Source: Amborella trichopoda (lineage: Eukaryota; Streptophyta; Magnoliopsida; Amborellales; Amborellaceae). Taken from it: DNA of 64,000 nt. The notes under the pieces were generated by a model. It was not told where the DNA came from and ran no database searches. It saw nothing but the letters and a program-made list of their open reading frames with translations. Of the stretch, positions 34,520 through 47,988 are shown one piece after another. Numbering within the stretch: position 1 is the stretch's first letter; every line of letters begins with the position of its first letter. The stretch covers positions 4,650,659-4,714,658 of the forward strand of contig NW_006499799.1 of the NCBI RefSeq assembly GCF_000471905.2, given 5' to 3'. Both the position numbers and the translations under genes were made by a program.

Positions 34520-35980
34520 AGTGTCATGGTGATCAACAAGCCGGATGATGCCCAAGAAGAGCGGATGAACAGGTTCGAGGTGATGATGCAATCCATTCTC
34601 AAAAAGATGGATCACTTGGAGGCCTCCAAGTCCCCTGCTTCTCCTCCTCATCATGAGGCCAATTCCCAGTTTGGAGAGGACACAACTCCTAAACAAATTC
34701 CCCCACCAGCTTCCCAAGACAGCTATGCTCCCTGCACGGTCTCGCAAGCTGATATAGATGCCATGGTGACCCACAGTCTCAAGAATAATGTCTTGGGCAT
34801 GCAAGAGGCACCTCTCTACCAAAATTCATACCCCTCGTACATCGATCAGGTGCCGTTTCCCCCAAAATATAAAAAACAGAAGCTCCCCCTGTTCAATGGT
34901 ACTACGTCCCCGCACCAGTATACCGCTCACTTCCAAGCTGCTTGTCGAGAGACAGCAACTGATGGGTGACTTCTCCTCCGTCAGTTCATCGAGACTCTCG
35001 AAGGTCCAGCCTTCCAGTGGTATGCTCGGTTGCCGCCAAACTCGGTACACACATGACAACAAATGGAGCAATTATTTTACCGACACTTCTATGAAGTCTA
35101 GAGAAACATGGAAACCATCGAGCTCCTCAGTCTGACTCAAGACCCTGGTGAGCCAGTTGATAAGTTCATCGCCTGATGGAGAGACTTGCCAACCTGTCAT
35201 GCCACTCCCACGACTAAAAAAGAAGCAGTTTAGACCTGCATACGAAATATGCTACTTGAGATTGCTCTGCATGTTGAGGTTTCCAATCCACCCTCCATGT
35301 CAGAGCTCATCGCTAAAGCAGTTCGTATAGAAGGTCTGTCCAAGCACCATGGTGGATCTCATCAACAGCCCTCTAGCTCGTGAAACGATCGGGGCAATGA
35401 CAATCATCACTTCAGCAATTGGGGCAACCAGCAAAAAGAGATGATTAGTGCGGCTGTCACCGTGATCGACACTAAGAAAGCCGCCCCTCAAACCTTGGAC
35501 CACTCCAAGGCGCAAACACCTCAAGCTGGAGGAAAGTAGCAACAGTCCTATAACAGGGTCCCGCCTCCTAAGAATATAAAGCGAAGTGACTACTGGATCC
35601 TACACCAAAACAAGGTGTACCCCTTCAAGAAGGAGTGGATTCTTGCGCTGCTTCGATTACTACTAGAGCAAAACATGATTCAATTGTCGGAAGTCAACTC
35701 CTCAGAACAAGTTGGATAGGAGACACACGAGAGGTACTGCACTTTTCATAGGAGAGTAGGCCATCCTACCCAAGACTATTATATGCTCAAAGACATTATC
35801 GAAACCCTTATTAAGAAGGGCCAGATAAAGCTCAAAGAGCTAAAGAAATCATTTGGGGAAACTAATGCTTCCCACATAGTGAAAATCCAAGAGGATGATG
35901 AGGCACCCACTGTCCTCCATGCACTATTCTCCATAATGCTCAAAGAAGGTCTCATCACGATAAAGCCAACAAGGTAGCCC
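34520..35980 (+). pseudogene. A3 Tat gag remnant
   Basis: The N-terminal part at 34526-34969 is open: NKPDDAQEERMNRFEVMMQS, then KKQKLPLFNGTTSPHQYTAH, the usual start of the gag core. About 35105-35330 corresponds to the middle. About 35730-35977 carries the finger and LKDIIETLIKKGQIKLKELK. Layout and sequence parallel A1 gag (8630-9870). It is a fossil with multiple interruptions. Confidence 0.8.
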
Positions 35981-36468
35981 AAGTTCCTGCCTCTAGGAAC
36001 TGAGAACCTCAGGTGTCCACATCATACGATACGAGGCCTTGACCTGAGAGAATGTACTGGCTTCCACGAGCTCTTAGCAAAGAAGATGCAACAGCACCAA
36101 GAAGTTCATGGTAACGCAGAAGGACATCCTCAAGTCCCAGGTTCACCAGTGCAAGAAGACCTCTCGATACCAGCCCAGTAAAGTATGCTAGACCCTCTTC
36201 GAGGTGATGCTCCAACAGGATCTCATCACTCCCAAGCCCACTAGACAACCTAAGCGTCTTACCCAGGGTACAAAAAATCTCTGGTTTCCATATCATCAGG
36301 TATGGGGCCATGAGTTTGGAGAATGCTTTGGATTCGAAGCTATAGTCTCGAAAAAAATACGAGAAGTTCACATTGTCTGCACCGTTCTCCCAAAATGCTT
36401 CCAAGCCATCACTCCTGCCCAAGAGGAAATTCCACTCCAGGTCCCCTACGAGGATATTTCATACCCTT
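35981..36468 (+). pseudogene. A3 region after gag
   Basis: Hydrophilic coding-like sequence partly open at 36204-36473, matching the A1 region after 9871 in position. No polymerase motif. It ends abruptly at the minus-strand LTR end at 36470. Confidence 0.4.
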
Positions 36469-36469
36469 G

Positions 36470-39060
36470 TTAGGTGCCTCGATCTCACCTCCCTGGATCT
36501 AGGTGATCAGGTGACACGTGTCTAGGGTTTGGAAGACCCGGGACCTGAAACCACTCTCTTGGGAACCTCGTTCAGTGAACAAGGGCAGTTGTCCAACTGG
36601 TGAGAAATGAATTTTGAACGTGAGGTGGGGACCAACCTCACTTGGATTCGTGACTTACTGGGGCTGACTCGTGCGGGTGCCCTTTTAGATCACTTCGGAA
36701 AGCACCCCAGCTGCTTCATCTCGTTCGAAATCTCCTCCCTTGACCAGCAATCTCCTTATTTTTTGCACAATACTATCATGATTAACTTGCAAGACAAGTG
36801 GGCCGAAAGATCCACCCTTGTCTTAGAGCAATGCACATTCAAAAGTTAAGGTGATGAAGTGAAGGGTTCGAATAAAGGTAGAAAAGAGAAGAGAACTTGA
36901 TAAGGTGATGAGACTAGCATGATAGCTGGATCAGTGACCAACTTGGAGTGGTAGCAAGATGGGCTTGGTACTCAGGACCAGCACGACGGTAATACTACTC
37001 AAAACTACGGCTAATATAACTATCATAATCTGGTGTGGCAGCAAGACTAGCATGGTACTCAGGACCAGCACGACTGCAATACTGCTCAACAGTTAGATCG
37101 CTATGACAAAATTAGACTAAGTCTACTACTTAATCAAGCAAGAGTAAAGAGAAAAGAGATGAAAAGAGAATGAAAAGAAGGTGCTAAACAGCAAAGAGGG
37201 AGGGTCCCGACGGCATTTAGGCATCGCCACCCAATCATGGAGTAACAGTATAGTGACCACCAAATGGCACTGGACACTGCTGCTATAGGGGCAGGCAACG
37301 AACTACAAACGATGTTAGCCGTTGGCAGCACATCCCTTTGCAGGCGGCTATAGGCATCACCGTTGACAACATGAGAAGGCATCACATCCCTTGAGGGTGG
37401 TGATAGCTTTTGGTGAGGCGCATGATGATAGGCGTGGGGCGCAAGAGAAGCTTGTGCACGACGATAGGCACCGAGCCCATGAAAGAAGCATGTGCACGGC
37501 GATAGGCACTGAGCACAATAAAGAAGGCGACGCACGGCGATAGGCATCGAGCGCGCAAAAGAGGCCTGTGCATGGCGATAGGCACTGCACGCACGAAAGA
37601 AGCTAGGGCACGACGATAGCCATCAAGCGCGTGAAAGAGGCCTGCGCGCAGCGATAGGCACCGAGAGCAAGAGAGAAGCTTGTGGGGGGCGATGGAAATT
37701 TTCGTGACCCTTTGCGGGTGACGATAGGCATCGCCATCTACAATAGGAACGCAACAGGCTGAGCCCTGCTGGCGACGATAGACATCATCGTCTGCGTTCA
37801 CACGAGATGTCGAGCACACATCTGCGAACAGCGATGAGTAGCACCGTCTGCGAACCTCGTCGAGAGCTGATGGCGAATAAAGAGAGGGAGAAAGAAACCC
37901 ATGCATGGCGCTGCCATCACCATGAACGACCTGTGAAGCCACAGGAAGGGAAGGAAAGAAAGAAAGAGGCAGGCGCGGCACTGACATTGCCATGCATAGC
38001 CTCTAAGAAAAACTCTGAAAAAGAAGAAGAAAGGGAAGAAGAGGAGGCAGAGAAGAGAGAGAAAAATATTTATCTTAAGCGGTGACCCAATGATGAGAAA
38101 AGATGGAAATTTTATAAAGCAGAGTTCCGTCTTAGTACAATGATAGTACGTGATATATGTAGAGTTTTACCCAAACATGGGTGAATTGATTAAAACTAAA
38201 CCTAATTGTTGAAAATTAAGATTTAATTGAATTAAAAGAAATTGTAAAAATGGGTGAAAATTGACATATTTGCCCCTATTTCAACTAAAATTTGACCCCT
38301 GGGGATTTTCAACAGTGTCGGATCTAATGGTGGTGGTCCCATGGCTGTTTGATGCTCCAAGAGGAGGGTTCTAGTTATAGTGTTCCTTTTCAAGGTGTTA
38401 GAGGTTGATTCTGTCGAAACTGTTTCTCAGTCTACTCTACCTTAGACATGTTGGAATGAGAAAAAAATTGGCAAAAGACTTTTTAGTGTCCTTATGAAGA
38501 TCTTGACAAGTTTCGGGGGAATTATGAGACTGTTGAAATTTCCACTGTTTGTCAGGTTTTTTTGACTGACTTCTCTATTTTATTCCACATGGGTAACCCA
38601 TGGTGCTGAAAAAACCCATGGTGCTGAAAAATTTCTTCAAAGAGCATGCCCCACCGAATGTTGTGCTTCGAGAGAAGCGAGAAGTACAACATTTGAAAAA
38701 TTTCCTATGGCTTTATTTCTTTTTTCTTCCTAGCCACAGGACCATGTGAACGCTGAGGAGATCCACACAATGCTGTAACTAGGATGCTCATACGTTTGGA
38801 TGCAATGTACAAGTCCATCCATGAAGACTTTAGTAGGAGAGGAGACTTTTGAGGGATCTGTGGAAGTCCTCACCCTCAAGGGACTATTTGTGATCCTGAT
38901 AATTGAGGATTTTTTATGGACCTCGTTGGTCAGAATCAGACCTATATGGCGGCCAAGTGCCATGCTACAGGGCACTATGACCAAAGAGCCTTTGGTCGGC
39001 GTTGTTTTCTACTATACTAGGTTTGCTTTCGACAATGAGGGTACCTCAAAGTGAGTCGAA
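36470..39060 (-). mobile_element. A4: minus-strand family A LTR plus flanking internal end
   Basis: On the minus strand an LTR starts TGTTGTACTTCTCG at 38691 and ends CCTAACA at 36470 (2.2 kb). It has the family R/U5 end, hairpin repeats (about 37420-37680), and U3 with the start segment shared with A1; the U3 hairpin is missing. Upstream (39060-38692) lies internal 3' sequence that also precedes the LTR at 40053. It is therefore a 3' LTR with a stub of its element. Confidence 0.7.
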
Positions 39061-39835
39061 ACTACTACCATACTCACTCAATGGCCTCTACAGACTGCCA
39101 TTCATCACAATTACGGTCCAGCTGTATGACCCTAAACTATAGTGCACGTCCTGGCTGCATGACGTTAAAAAGTTTTGCACAAGTCTCGAAGGCATGAACC
39201 TAAACACCCCTTCACAAAAAAAAGGCATGGTGTACACTTGGACAAGGGAATGCCATGAGTAAAAATGACGATGGGCATGGTCAAGAAACCATGAGTAAGA
39301 GAGTTCTGTGGAAACAAAAACTATGGCACGGTTAAATCTCCAAATGGGCATCGTGAGCAAATACGGATGAAAAGGGTGGACATGACTGCAAGGTCATGGG
39401 TAAAAGAGCCCAGAAATAACAGAAGTTGGTGAAAACCGTCTTTACGGCGCCACTTCTCATGTTCAAGTGAAAACCCGTAAAAGGGCACTTGGACCTACAA
39501 AACAAGTTGATGCACTATCGTTGCCTCAGCTGACACTCAATTTTCAAACAGGCATAATTTCATTGAGGTCTACAAAATCCTCAAATGGAAGCATCCAATC
39601 AACAACACAAATTGGCTCATCAGGGAGTGAGATCCACATAAGATCTCTCACATTTCAACATTAACAACCCAAATTGGCTCATCAGGGAGTGAGAGACACA
39701 TAATATCTCCCACAGTTCAACATCAACAATAACAAGAGTCCTAGAAGGTGAGGATGATGACCAAAATATCCCTTTGGAACGCTAGAAAACCGTCACGAAG
39801 GCAAGAATATGACGAAGCTAGGGTCTAACTTGCCA
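39061..39835. other. Spacer between inverted LTR copies
   Basis: No gene is seen. It contains a reversed GTTTAGGGTCATACAGC repeat like those at 10760-11215 (about 39105-39180). It also has two 66-bp direct repeats (39602-39660 and 39669-39727, wording TTGGCTCATCAGGGAGTGAG). It probably derives from family A internal 3' sequence. Confidence 0.5.
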
Positions 39836-40472
39836 GAGACTTCAAGGTATTCTTCACCATAACAGAGATACCCTGAACATCAAAATCAAACCTGGTGTAG
39901 CAGTGAACAATGCCGACCAAATGTTCATATCATTTGGCCTTCGCATAGGCCTGATTATGTTCAAGGAGGCCCCTACAAAGGCCTGACACTTCAGAATCGC
40001 AAATAGTCCCTTGAGGGTGAGGACTTCAACAAGATCCATCAAACTTCCTGAATGATTGCACTTCTCGATTCTCTTGAAGTACAACATTCGGTGGGGACAT
40101 GCTGTTGGAAGATATTTTCATCATCATGGGCCCTCTGCTCAATAAAAGCCTAACAAACAGTGGAAATTTCAACAGTCTCAAAACAACCCTAAAATTGGCC
40201 AAGAACTTCATGAGATCTCTCAAAAGTCTCCTACTAAGTTTTGTAGCATTTCAACATGTATAAGGCATTGCAAACTGAGAAACAATTCCAGCAGAATCGA
40301 CCTGTTGCACCCTGAAATGGACCCTATAACTAGAGCTACATTTTCGATATCTTAATTTACTATGAGACCACTACCATTGGATCCGACATGGTTGAAAATC
40401 CCCAAGGGTCAAATTTCATCTTGAACAGACACTTCAGGAAGAAGTTATAGGCAAAAACGTTAAACAAGAGGA

Positions 40473-40495
40473 GCCGCACGCTATTCCCGTGCGGC
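40473..40495 (+). other. U3 hairpin of family A LTR, copy 3
   Basis: The arms GCCGCAC and GTGCGGC pair perfectly around the loop GCTATTCCC. Confidence 0.55.
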
Positions 40496-41385
40496 CACCC
40501 TGCAACTCCACACCATTGAAGGTACAGCCATGACCAGTGACTTTCGACGCTCTTATCCCACTCGTCTGAGGTCGGATCAAGCCCAAATTTTGTTAGCGCA
40601 TTCGTCTCATCAAGAAGAACGTTTCAATATGTGTCACGCCCCATGACGACTCCCAAGCGCAAAGAAAAGCTAGAGAGAAGTTGCTAATCCATGAAGAAAG
40701 TGCAGGAAAATCAGCAGCGTCGTGCCTCGCTCGAGTGGCCAAATTGTGTCGCTCTCAAGCTCGATCGATGCAAGACTAATGCCTTCATGTGTGTAAGGTC
40801 TCGGGGTATCTCTGACCCGAACCTCGTACATGATGAAAGGACAGATTCTGTACACGAAGCCAATGAAGTGACTACAAATTCTGTCGCTGGAATTTCATAT
40901 TTCAGCCAAAATTCCAAAGTGGCAAAATCTTCATTCGGGCATGGAATCGAGCTGCGTTTGTTGCCCAGCGATCGTGACGGCATGCTCAGTGTACGCCAGC
41001 GAAGAAACCACAGAAAGACATTAAGGAACAAACACACAATCGATCCAAAGTTTCAAGATTCATTCAAATTTCAATTCACATGATCGTGCCCTAAAAACAC
41101 GATCCATGGCTCGAAGTTGGTATCAAATCGATCGCCATGCCTAGCCCTACAAGAAAACAATCATCTTTCAATCAACCGGGCATCAGAATGACCCCAGATC
41201 ATCCATGCAAGATCACGCAAGTTTTAGGGCAACACAGGGACTGTTATGAAATTCCAGAAATTGTTAAGAAGGGGCAAATCTATCATTTTGCACCCTATTT
41301 TCTATTTATTTTAATTTAATTTAATCTTAATTATCAGTAATGAGGGTTAATTTTGATCATCCACCCATGTTTGGGGTAAAATTCT

Positions 41386-41393
41386 ATATATAC
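41386..41393 (+). promoter_or_regulatory. Probable LTR TATA box
   Basis: TATATATA lies within AAAATTCTATATATACATTG, at the position where A1 (about 5063), A2 (about 21525, minus) and G (about 57865, minus) also have TATA-like motifs just before the CT-rich or repeat part. Confidence 0.5.
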
Positions 41394-42919
41394 ATTGTAC
41401 CATCATTGTACGCAAAGAACAGAAAAAAGGACTCAATCCCTCACAAAAGAGAGTTTTATCTAATACAATTTCTCTTTCTTCTCATTGTTGTGTCACGTTT
41501 AGAGACAGAGAGTAAGGTGAGAGAAATGTTTGGACCGATACCCTTAGGAGTGAGGTAAATCTTCTTTCTCTTCTTTTTCTTTTCTTCTCTCTCTTCCTCC
41601 CTTTCTTCTTCCTCTTCTTCGTCTGAGCTCTTCTCAGAGGCCATGCACAGCAGTGCCAGTGCCATGCATGCCTCTCCTACAGCCTCACAGGTCGCTCATG
41701 GCGATGGCAGCGCCATGTGTGAGCTTCCTTCTCTCTTTGTTTTATTCTCCATCTCCATGCGAGACTAGCAGACGGCGCTGCTCATCGTCGTCTGCAGACA
41801 TATCCTTGCTGTCTCAGCGAGGAATGTGGGTAGCGAAGCTTATTGCCATCTACAAGGGCTTCACTCTGTCATGTGACTATTGCAGTTAGCAATGCCCATC
41901 ATCGTCTGCAAAGGGTCGCGGCAATACCCATTGCATGTAGGCTCCGTCCGCGCCTCTCTGTGCCCATCGCCGTGCATCTCACGAGAGGCAATTGCCACGC
42001 GACCCATGAGACGTTATCGTCATGTATCGCCGCCCGCAAAGGATGTTTTGTCTTCTCGCGTTGCCAATGAAGATGCTTATCGCCGCCCGTAAAGGATGTG
42101 TTGTCTTCTCGCACTGCCAATGAAGATGCTTATCGTCGTCCGTGGGCTTCTCTCATATTCTACATCAATCGTCTTGTGTCTTGTGGGGAGCTATCACCAT
42201 GAGCCTCACCAGAAGCCATCACCACCCGCAATGGGCACGAGGTCTTGTCATGATGCCAACGGAGATGCCCATTGTCGTTCAGGCTTCTCCCCCTTTGCCG
42301 TCTCGCTCTCTTTCTTTCTCTTCACCCTTTTCTCTCCTCACTTGATTGAGGGTGGAGTTAACCTAGCACTGCCATATTGGCCTTGGTTTCGAGTAGTATT
42401 GTCATCATGCTGGTCTTGAGTATCATGCCCGTCTTGCTACCACTTCGAGTCGATCACTGTCTGGCTATCAAGCTAGTCTCATCCCTTCATCAAGGTTTCT
42501 TCTCTAATCGACCTTTGTTCGAACCTTCCTCCTCATCACTCTAACTCCTCATGTTCTTAGCCACACGGATGTGCAATGCCCTAAGACAAGGGTGGGTCTC
42601 TTTCGAACAACTTGTCTCATAAATTAACCATAGTAGTATTGTGCAGAAAAACAAGGAGATTACAGGTTAAGGGAGGCGATTCCGAACCAACTATAGCAGC
42701 TGGGGGGCTTTCCGACGTGATTGAAGAGGGTGCCCACTCAAGCCAGCCCAAGTAAGTCCCGAACCCACCTTAAATTCCTTTCTCATCGGTTGTTATACCT
42801 GCCCTTGCTCTCGAGCAAGGTTCCGTGAGAGTGATCTTTAATCTGGGGTTCATTAGAAACTCGAGATACGTGCCACCTGATCATCTAGATCCGGAGGGCG
42901 AGATCGAGGCAACTAACTA

Positions 42920-44610
42920 AGCACTCATACATTGTTGAAGCTGCATGACTGGTTCAATCTCTGTTCAAACTGTTCGGTCTGATAGTAGCTTTGTAGGGGT
43001 TACCCTATTGTAATTATGTGTTTGAGGTGGTTGCTACTAGGGCTCCCCTTGACTCCTGGGTTGTAACCCACAAGAGGTATCTAATGGTTGGAAAGGAGCA
43101 ACATTAGCTGGGTGTTTAGGATGAAGAGGCGTGGCAGTGACTACTGTGCTGACTGGGTTTCGTTGTTGCCTAACATGAGGTTTAGATCTAGTATTGACAA
43201 GATTACGAGTTTGACCTTCCCCTGAGGTCTGAGCTTGATTTCCCTCGTGATGCCTTAACAGGCTTTTGATTTTAGTTGCCTTTGTGATCATGTAGGAGAA
43301 AATGATGGGATTAGAAGCTTCGACATGAAAGGAAATTTCTTTCTTCATGTTCCTTACACACGATTGTACAGCATCAATCTCAGTCATAGGATTGGTCTAG
43401 ATTACTCGCTCACTGACTCATTCATCTTCAGATTCATTGTGAGAAGTTCTATTGCTTGAACATTTAGTTTTGCTTCATAAAACCACTTGTAAAACATCTG
43501 CTCCATCTCTTCGCAGGAATGAACTGAGAAGTAGTCTGGAGTTCGACACCGATTCATGGCATGCTGACATGAAATGAGCCACGTGCTGCTGATGCGAGCC
43601 CATGCCATCGAAGATTGGAAACCATCCTTTTTTATATCCGATTGGAAAGGGAATTTGATGAATAAAAGGCGGGAAAGGTTTTTTGTAATGGACACTTTCT
43701 TGTGTCTTTGAAGCTTGTACTAGATGCTTTTATTGATCATTCTTTGGACGTCTTCCTACGTGACCACCGAGGGCACATCTTGAGAGGATTCGTTGGGTTC
43801 GTCATAGAAAAAGACTTGAGGGTTTAGAGGTCTTGGGGTTCAAGATATAGGAGGAGGGGGAGGTCTCTCTTCTTCTTCACGTTGACGTTCGAGAGGGGAA
43901 TTTTCCTCTTGATGGGAAGGCACAGCGGGTTGAGCATCTTCGAGTCCCTTGAGCCTGTCCATGATGTTCTTTAACATGTTCTCGAAATGTGCCATTGGAT
44001 TTTCAGGTCCATGCCCATCATGGCTTACGACCATTACCTCGACTTGCTCACCCGTTTTGGGTAATTAGGCAGCGGGGTGATTATGATTCTTTTCACACCT
44101 TGATTTGGTAATCCGAGAAATATGGGCTGATCTTGCCCATAATGAGCTTGAGATTGTCTCGTAGCCCGAGTGAGTAGCGACTCTAGATGGCCTTGGGGCC
44201 GGATTATTAGTGATTCTGACTCTTGAAGGCCTTGAGGCCATCATTCAACCTGAATGGGCCCAAGATAATCTCAGGGCCATATCTCTTCTATCGTCTCATG
44301 ACGGCCTTGGGGTCGTGGATCAGATGAAGTGAGTTCATCATCATGTACTTTGGTGACACAGCAATGAACAGTTCCACCTATCTCAAGCTCTTCCATGAGT
44401 TTCAATTATTAGAACCAATTTAGTTTTAGTAGATCATCTAAGATTGAAGACTCTACTTTTTTCTTTTGGAGCGGCACTTTCATCCCGTTCATCTGTTTAA
44501 ATCACAGGCTCCGATAGACTTTCTTCCAGAACTGAAACCGATTTTGAAGTCCCTCTCAACTAGCTTGCCTCACAGAGATGTGGGCAACGTTAATCAATTT
44601 GGGCAATGTG
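42920..44610 (-). mobile_element. G: Tat gag portion, minus strand (left piece)
   Basis: On the minus strand, about 44034-43840 encodes the gag N-terminus (MAHFENMLKNIMDRLKGLED). About 43695-43402 encodes the core (FYKWFYEAKLNVQAIELLTM). About 43387-43037 encodes the later part (CVRNMKKEISFHVEASNP), very like A1. The piece is bounded on the right by the insertion of F at 44611 and on the left by the A-family LTR at 42919. Its upstream part continues after F at 55507. It is broken at several points. Confidence 0.75.
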
Positions 44611-47600
44611 TGCGTAAGGATTGAGATTTTTTCGGCTTGAGGAAGTGCGTGGAAATAAGAACACAACAGTATATGATGAAGAGAGAGAACGTTGGCGTGC
44701 AAGATGAAGAGAGAGAATACCACTATGTGCGATGAAGAGAGAGGGACGCTGTCATGTGCGATGAAGAGAGAATGTCGTTGTGCACGATGAAGAGAGAGGG
44801 ATGTCGTCGTGCATGATGAAGAGAGAGAATTCCACCATGGTCGATGAAGAGAGAGGGATGCCGTCGTGCACGATGAAGAGAGATAATATCGTCATGCGTG
44901 AAAGAGCACAGGTCACTATGTGTGAGAGGGATGGCATCATGCATGTAAGAGAGCAAGCAGCCGTGCGTGCAAGGGATGCCACCGTGCTTGTAAGAGAGCA
45001 AGCCGCTGCGCGCGACGAAGAAAGAGAATGCCACCGAGCACAACATTGTCGTGAGTGTTACTGTCGAGCGTGTATGCCTAAGGAACTTTTATGCATGTCT
45101 GCCACTTGGATGCCATAGTAAGCTACCTAGATGCCAATAAATTCCACTTATAGCCCCTACCAGTTACCTCCCCCTCTTGATTTATAAATACTACCCCTCT
45201 CACCCCTCCTAGGACTTTTGCTATCTCTCACTCACGAGCCCCCTTTTCAATCACTTAGAATCTCTACCTCTTGGAGCCATTTTTTGGGGGCTTAGGAACT
45301 TGGCCTGTGTGGGGATTTTGGGATACTATTGGGTGCATGTAAGTAGATCTAAAATTCATGTCTCCATAGTTTCGGCTATAAGCACGATTTTTTAATAAGG
45401 ATGTGGCTACATGCTATGAAATTTATGTTAGAATATGCATGTTTTTCCAAGACTGTGATTCTTATTAGCATGATAAATTGAGCATTGAAATCATTTCTAC
45501 TGGCTATGAAAATTTGAAGAAAGTACCCATGTGCTTCTATTTTAAGATGGAAAAGACCTTGTGTTAATGTTAATCCTGGTTTGGAAGTTATGGGTCATTT
45601 CCTAAAGTATGTCAAAACTGAACTGCATTTCCAAGAACTTTGCATGTTTTTAATAGGGACAATTAACTAAAAAAATGATGTTTAAATGATCTCAAATTAA
45701 TTTTAAATGAACTATGGGTATGTCTAATTCAAATTTTGTTTTGGAACTATGTTGAAATTCTTTATGGTTTGGGAATTATGCCTCTATCTGTATGAATATG
45801 TCATTATTGTGAGTTGCAGTGAATTTCTAGAACTACTGCATATTTTGTACTAAACCTTTTTTACTGACCAAATGGTGTCCAAATAATCACAAACTACTTT
45901 TAAATCAAATAGGGGTATCTCTACTTCAAATTTCGTTTTGAACCATGTTGAAATTCTTTATGGTTTGGGAATTATGCCTTGGTTTGTATGAATATATCAT
46001 TGTTGTGAGTTGCAGTGAATTTCTAAAACTATTGCATGTCTTGTACTAAACGTTTTACTGACCAAATGGTGTCCAAATTATCTCAAAACTTTTAAATAAA
46101 ATATGGCTATGTCTAATTAAAATTTTGCTTTGGAACCATGTAGAAATTATGTATGGATTTATGGTTTGGGAATTATGCTTTTATTTGTATGAATATGTCA
46201 CTGTTGTGAGTTGCAGTAAATTTTTAGAACTATTGCATGTATTGTACTGAACTGTTTACTAACTAAATGGTGTCCAAATGATTTTAAACCGCTTTTAAAT
46301 GAAATATGGGTCTAACTACTTCAAATTTAGTTTGGAACCATGTTGAAATTCTTGATAGTTTGAGAATTATGCCCATGTTTATATGAATATGTCTTTGTTG
46401 TGGTTGCAGTGAAATTCCAGGATTTTTATTTGTTTTATGAGAGACTGTTTACTGACCAATATGTCTCTGATTAAGGCTAAACCAATTCTAGATAAAATTT
46501 GGATGAATCTATTTTCAAATTGGTTTTGGGACCATGACAAAACTCTTTAGGGATTGGAAGTTAAGCCACATTTTCTAAGAGGTTATCATACTGAAAACTC
46601 TGTTCTGTTATAAATTATTGAATATGCATAGTTGAAATGAGGCATGCTTATGATATAGTGAATGCTCATGAACTATTGAATAATTATGATGAGTCATGCT
46701 TGAGCATGAATGAATGCTTATGAGATATGCATGTACATGATTGTAATAAGACATGCCTATGATAAGAATGTGATATGAAAATACTATGCAATGGGACATC
46801 CATTGGTGGTGGATCTGATATGATAAGGTTGTGATGTGAAACATTACGTAATGGGACATCCATTGGTAGTGTGATATGAGATATTGAGACTACTGAATGA
46901 AGCACTACGCAATGGGTCATCTACTGGTAGTATAATATGTTATGATATAATATGAGTGTTATGCCGACAGTTAAGATCTTCCCTTGACTCTTGATGATAG
47001 GAAGGAGTTAGGATGTAAATATGAATGTTTGGGAGGGTCGTGCCCCCCAAATCTTTATGAGTACTACGCATTGGGTTACCCATTGGTAGTGTAACGCCCT
47101 CTCGCTAGAAAGGCATAAGGAGATGGTCGTGTCTTGCAGGGCCACAACCTATCAAATGCCCTGAAAGCGTGATGGGGATTGTGTGTGAGTGTGAAGACAT
47201 TACGAAATGGGTCATCCATTATTCATTGTCTTCCCTCTTGAGTCTGAGTAGAAGTCCCAAGTAACAGGATTGGAATGACTTCTACTTCAGGAGTAGGAGA
47301 CACTAGGATTGCATGTATCCACTATGTGTTTTTCTTGAATTACTAATATGTTATTTTGATGAAAAGATGTGGTAGACTGTTATCTCATGTGATGTATGAT
47401 ATTCTGACATTTGATTTACACTTCCACCATTGCTAAAGAATTGCACTACATGACTCCATGTTATGACACCTGGATGAATATTGGGGGATGTTTATGAATA
47501 ACATTGTATAGGCCGGAATATATGATGTTTGATTAGCTTATTAGGCTTTATAGCTCATTCCTCTAATTTTCTCGGTTATAAAGCGATATCCTGCGGTTTT

Positions 47601-47985
47601 TTAGAGTGGGCGGCTGAGTAAATCATGGCTGGTGGTTGAAGATTCAGATTTGACGAGAAGCTTTATCCTGATAGTAGGTGTTAGATGGCAGCGGCTGTAT
47701 AGTTGTCTTATTGAAGTCTTGTGTTTTGTTGTTGGGCTTGTAGTGCTTGGGACATGATTGTAATAAATTTTTGGAGCCTGTGTATAAAAATTGGTTTTAT
47801 TTTGTCAAGTTCTTTGTACCCTGGTGCTTGGGTTTTTGTTTTGTTTCGTGGTTTGCTTTGATTCCGTCTTTCCAAAAGCGTTGAGCGCACTCTCACCTAA
47901 GTGGTATTTGCTACCTCTGGTCGCAGTCCCACATTCTGTTGCCCTCCGACAAGTACGGTAGGGGTTAGGGGGTAGGGTCGTGACA
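44611..47985 (+). mobile_element. F 5' LTR
   Basis: About 3.4 kb, ending GTCGTGACA. It starts with a GATGAAGAGAGAG repeat array (44650-45010). At 45590-46400 it carries four to five tandem copies of a roughly 195-bp unit (ACCATGTTGAAATTCTTTAT wording). At 46780-47225 it has five copies of a palindromic CAATGGGTCATCCATTG motif. The same order is found in the 3' LTR. Confidence 0.85.
46780..47225 (+). repeat. Palindromic repeats in F 5' LTR
   Basis: Units at about 46781, 46841, 46903, 47067 and 47198 share CACTACGCAATGGGTCATCC plus ATTGGTAGTG. Each can form a stem of ACTAC/GTAGT and CAATGG/CCATTG around GTCAT. The counterparts in the 3' LTR are at about 54300-54745. Confidence 0.7.
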
Positions 47986-47988
47986 GTT

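Larger units (their letters stand above)
39836..42919 (+). mobile_element. Family A 3' LTR with internal stub, plus strand (possible A3 3' LTR)
   Basis: About 39850-40052 is an inverted copy of internal sequence at 38692-39040. The LTR runs 40053-42919 from TGATTGCACTTCTCG to CAACTAACTA. It carries the hairpin at 40473, a TATATATA motif at 41386-41393, and the GGCGATGGCAGCGCCATG segment. Orientation and distance allow it to be the 3' LTR of A3, with A4 inserted between. Its right end cuts into the gag of element G. Confidence 0.7.
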
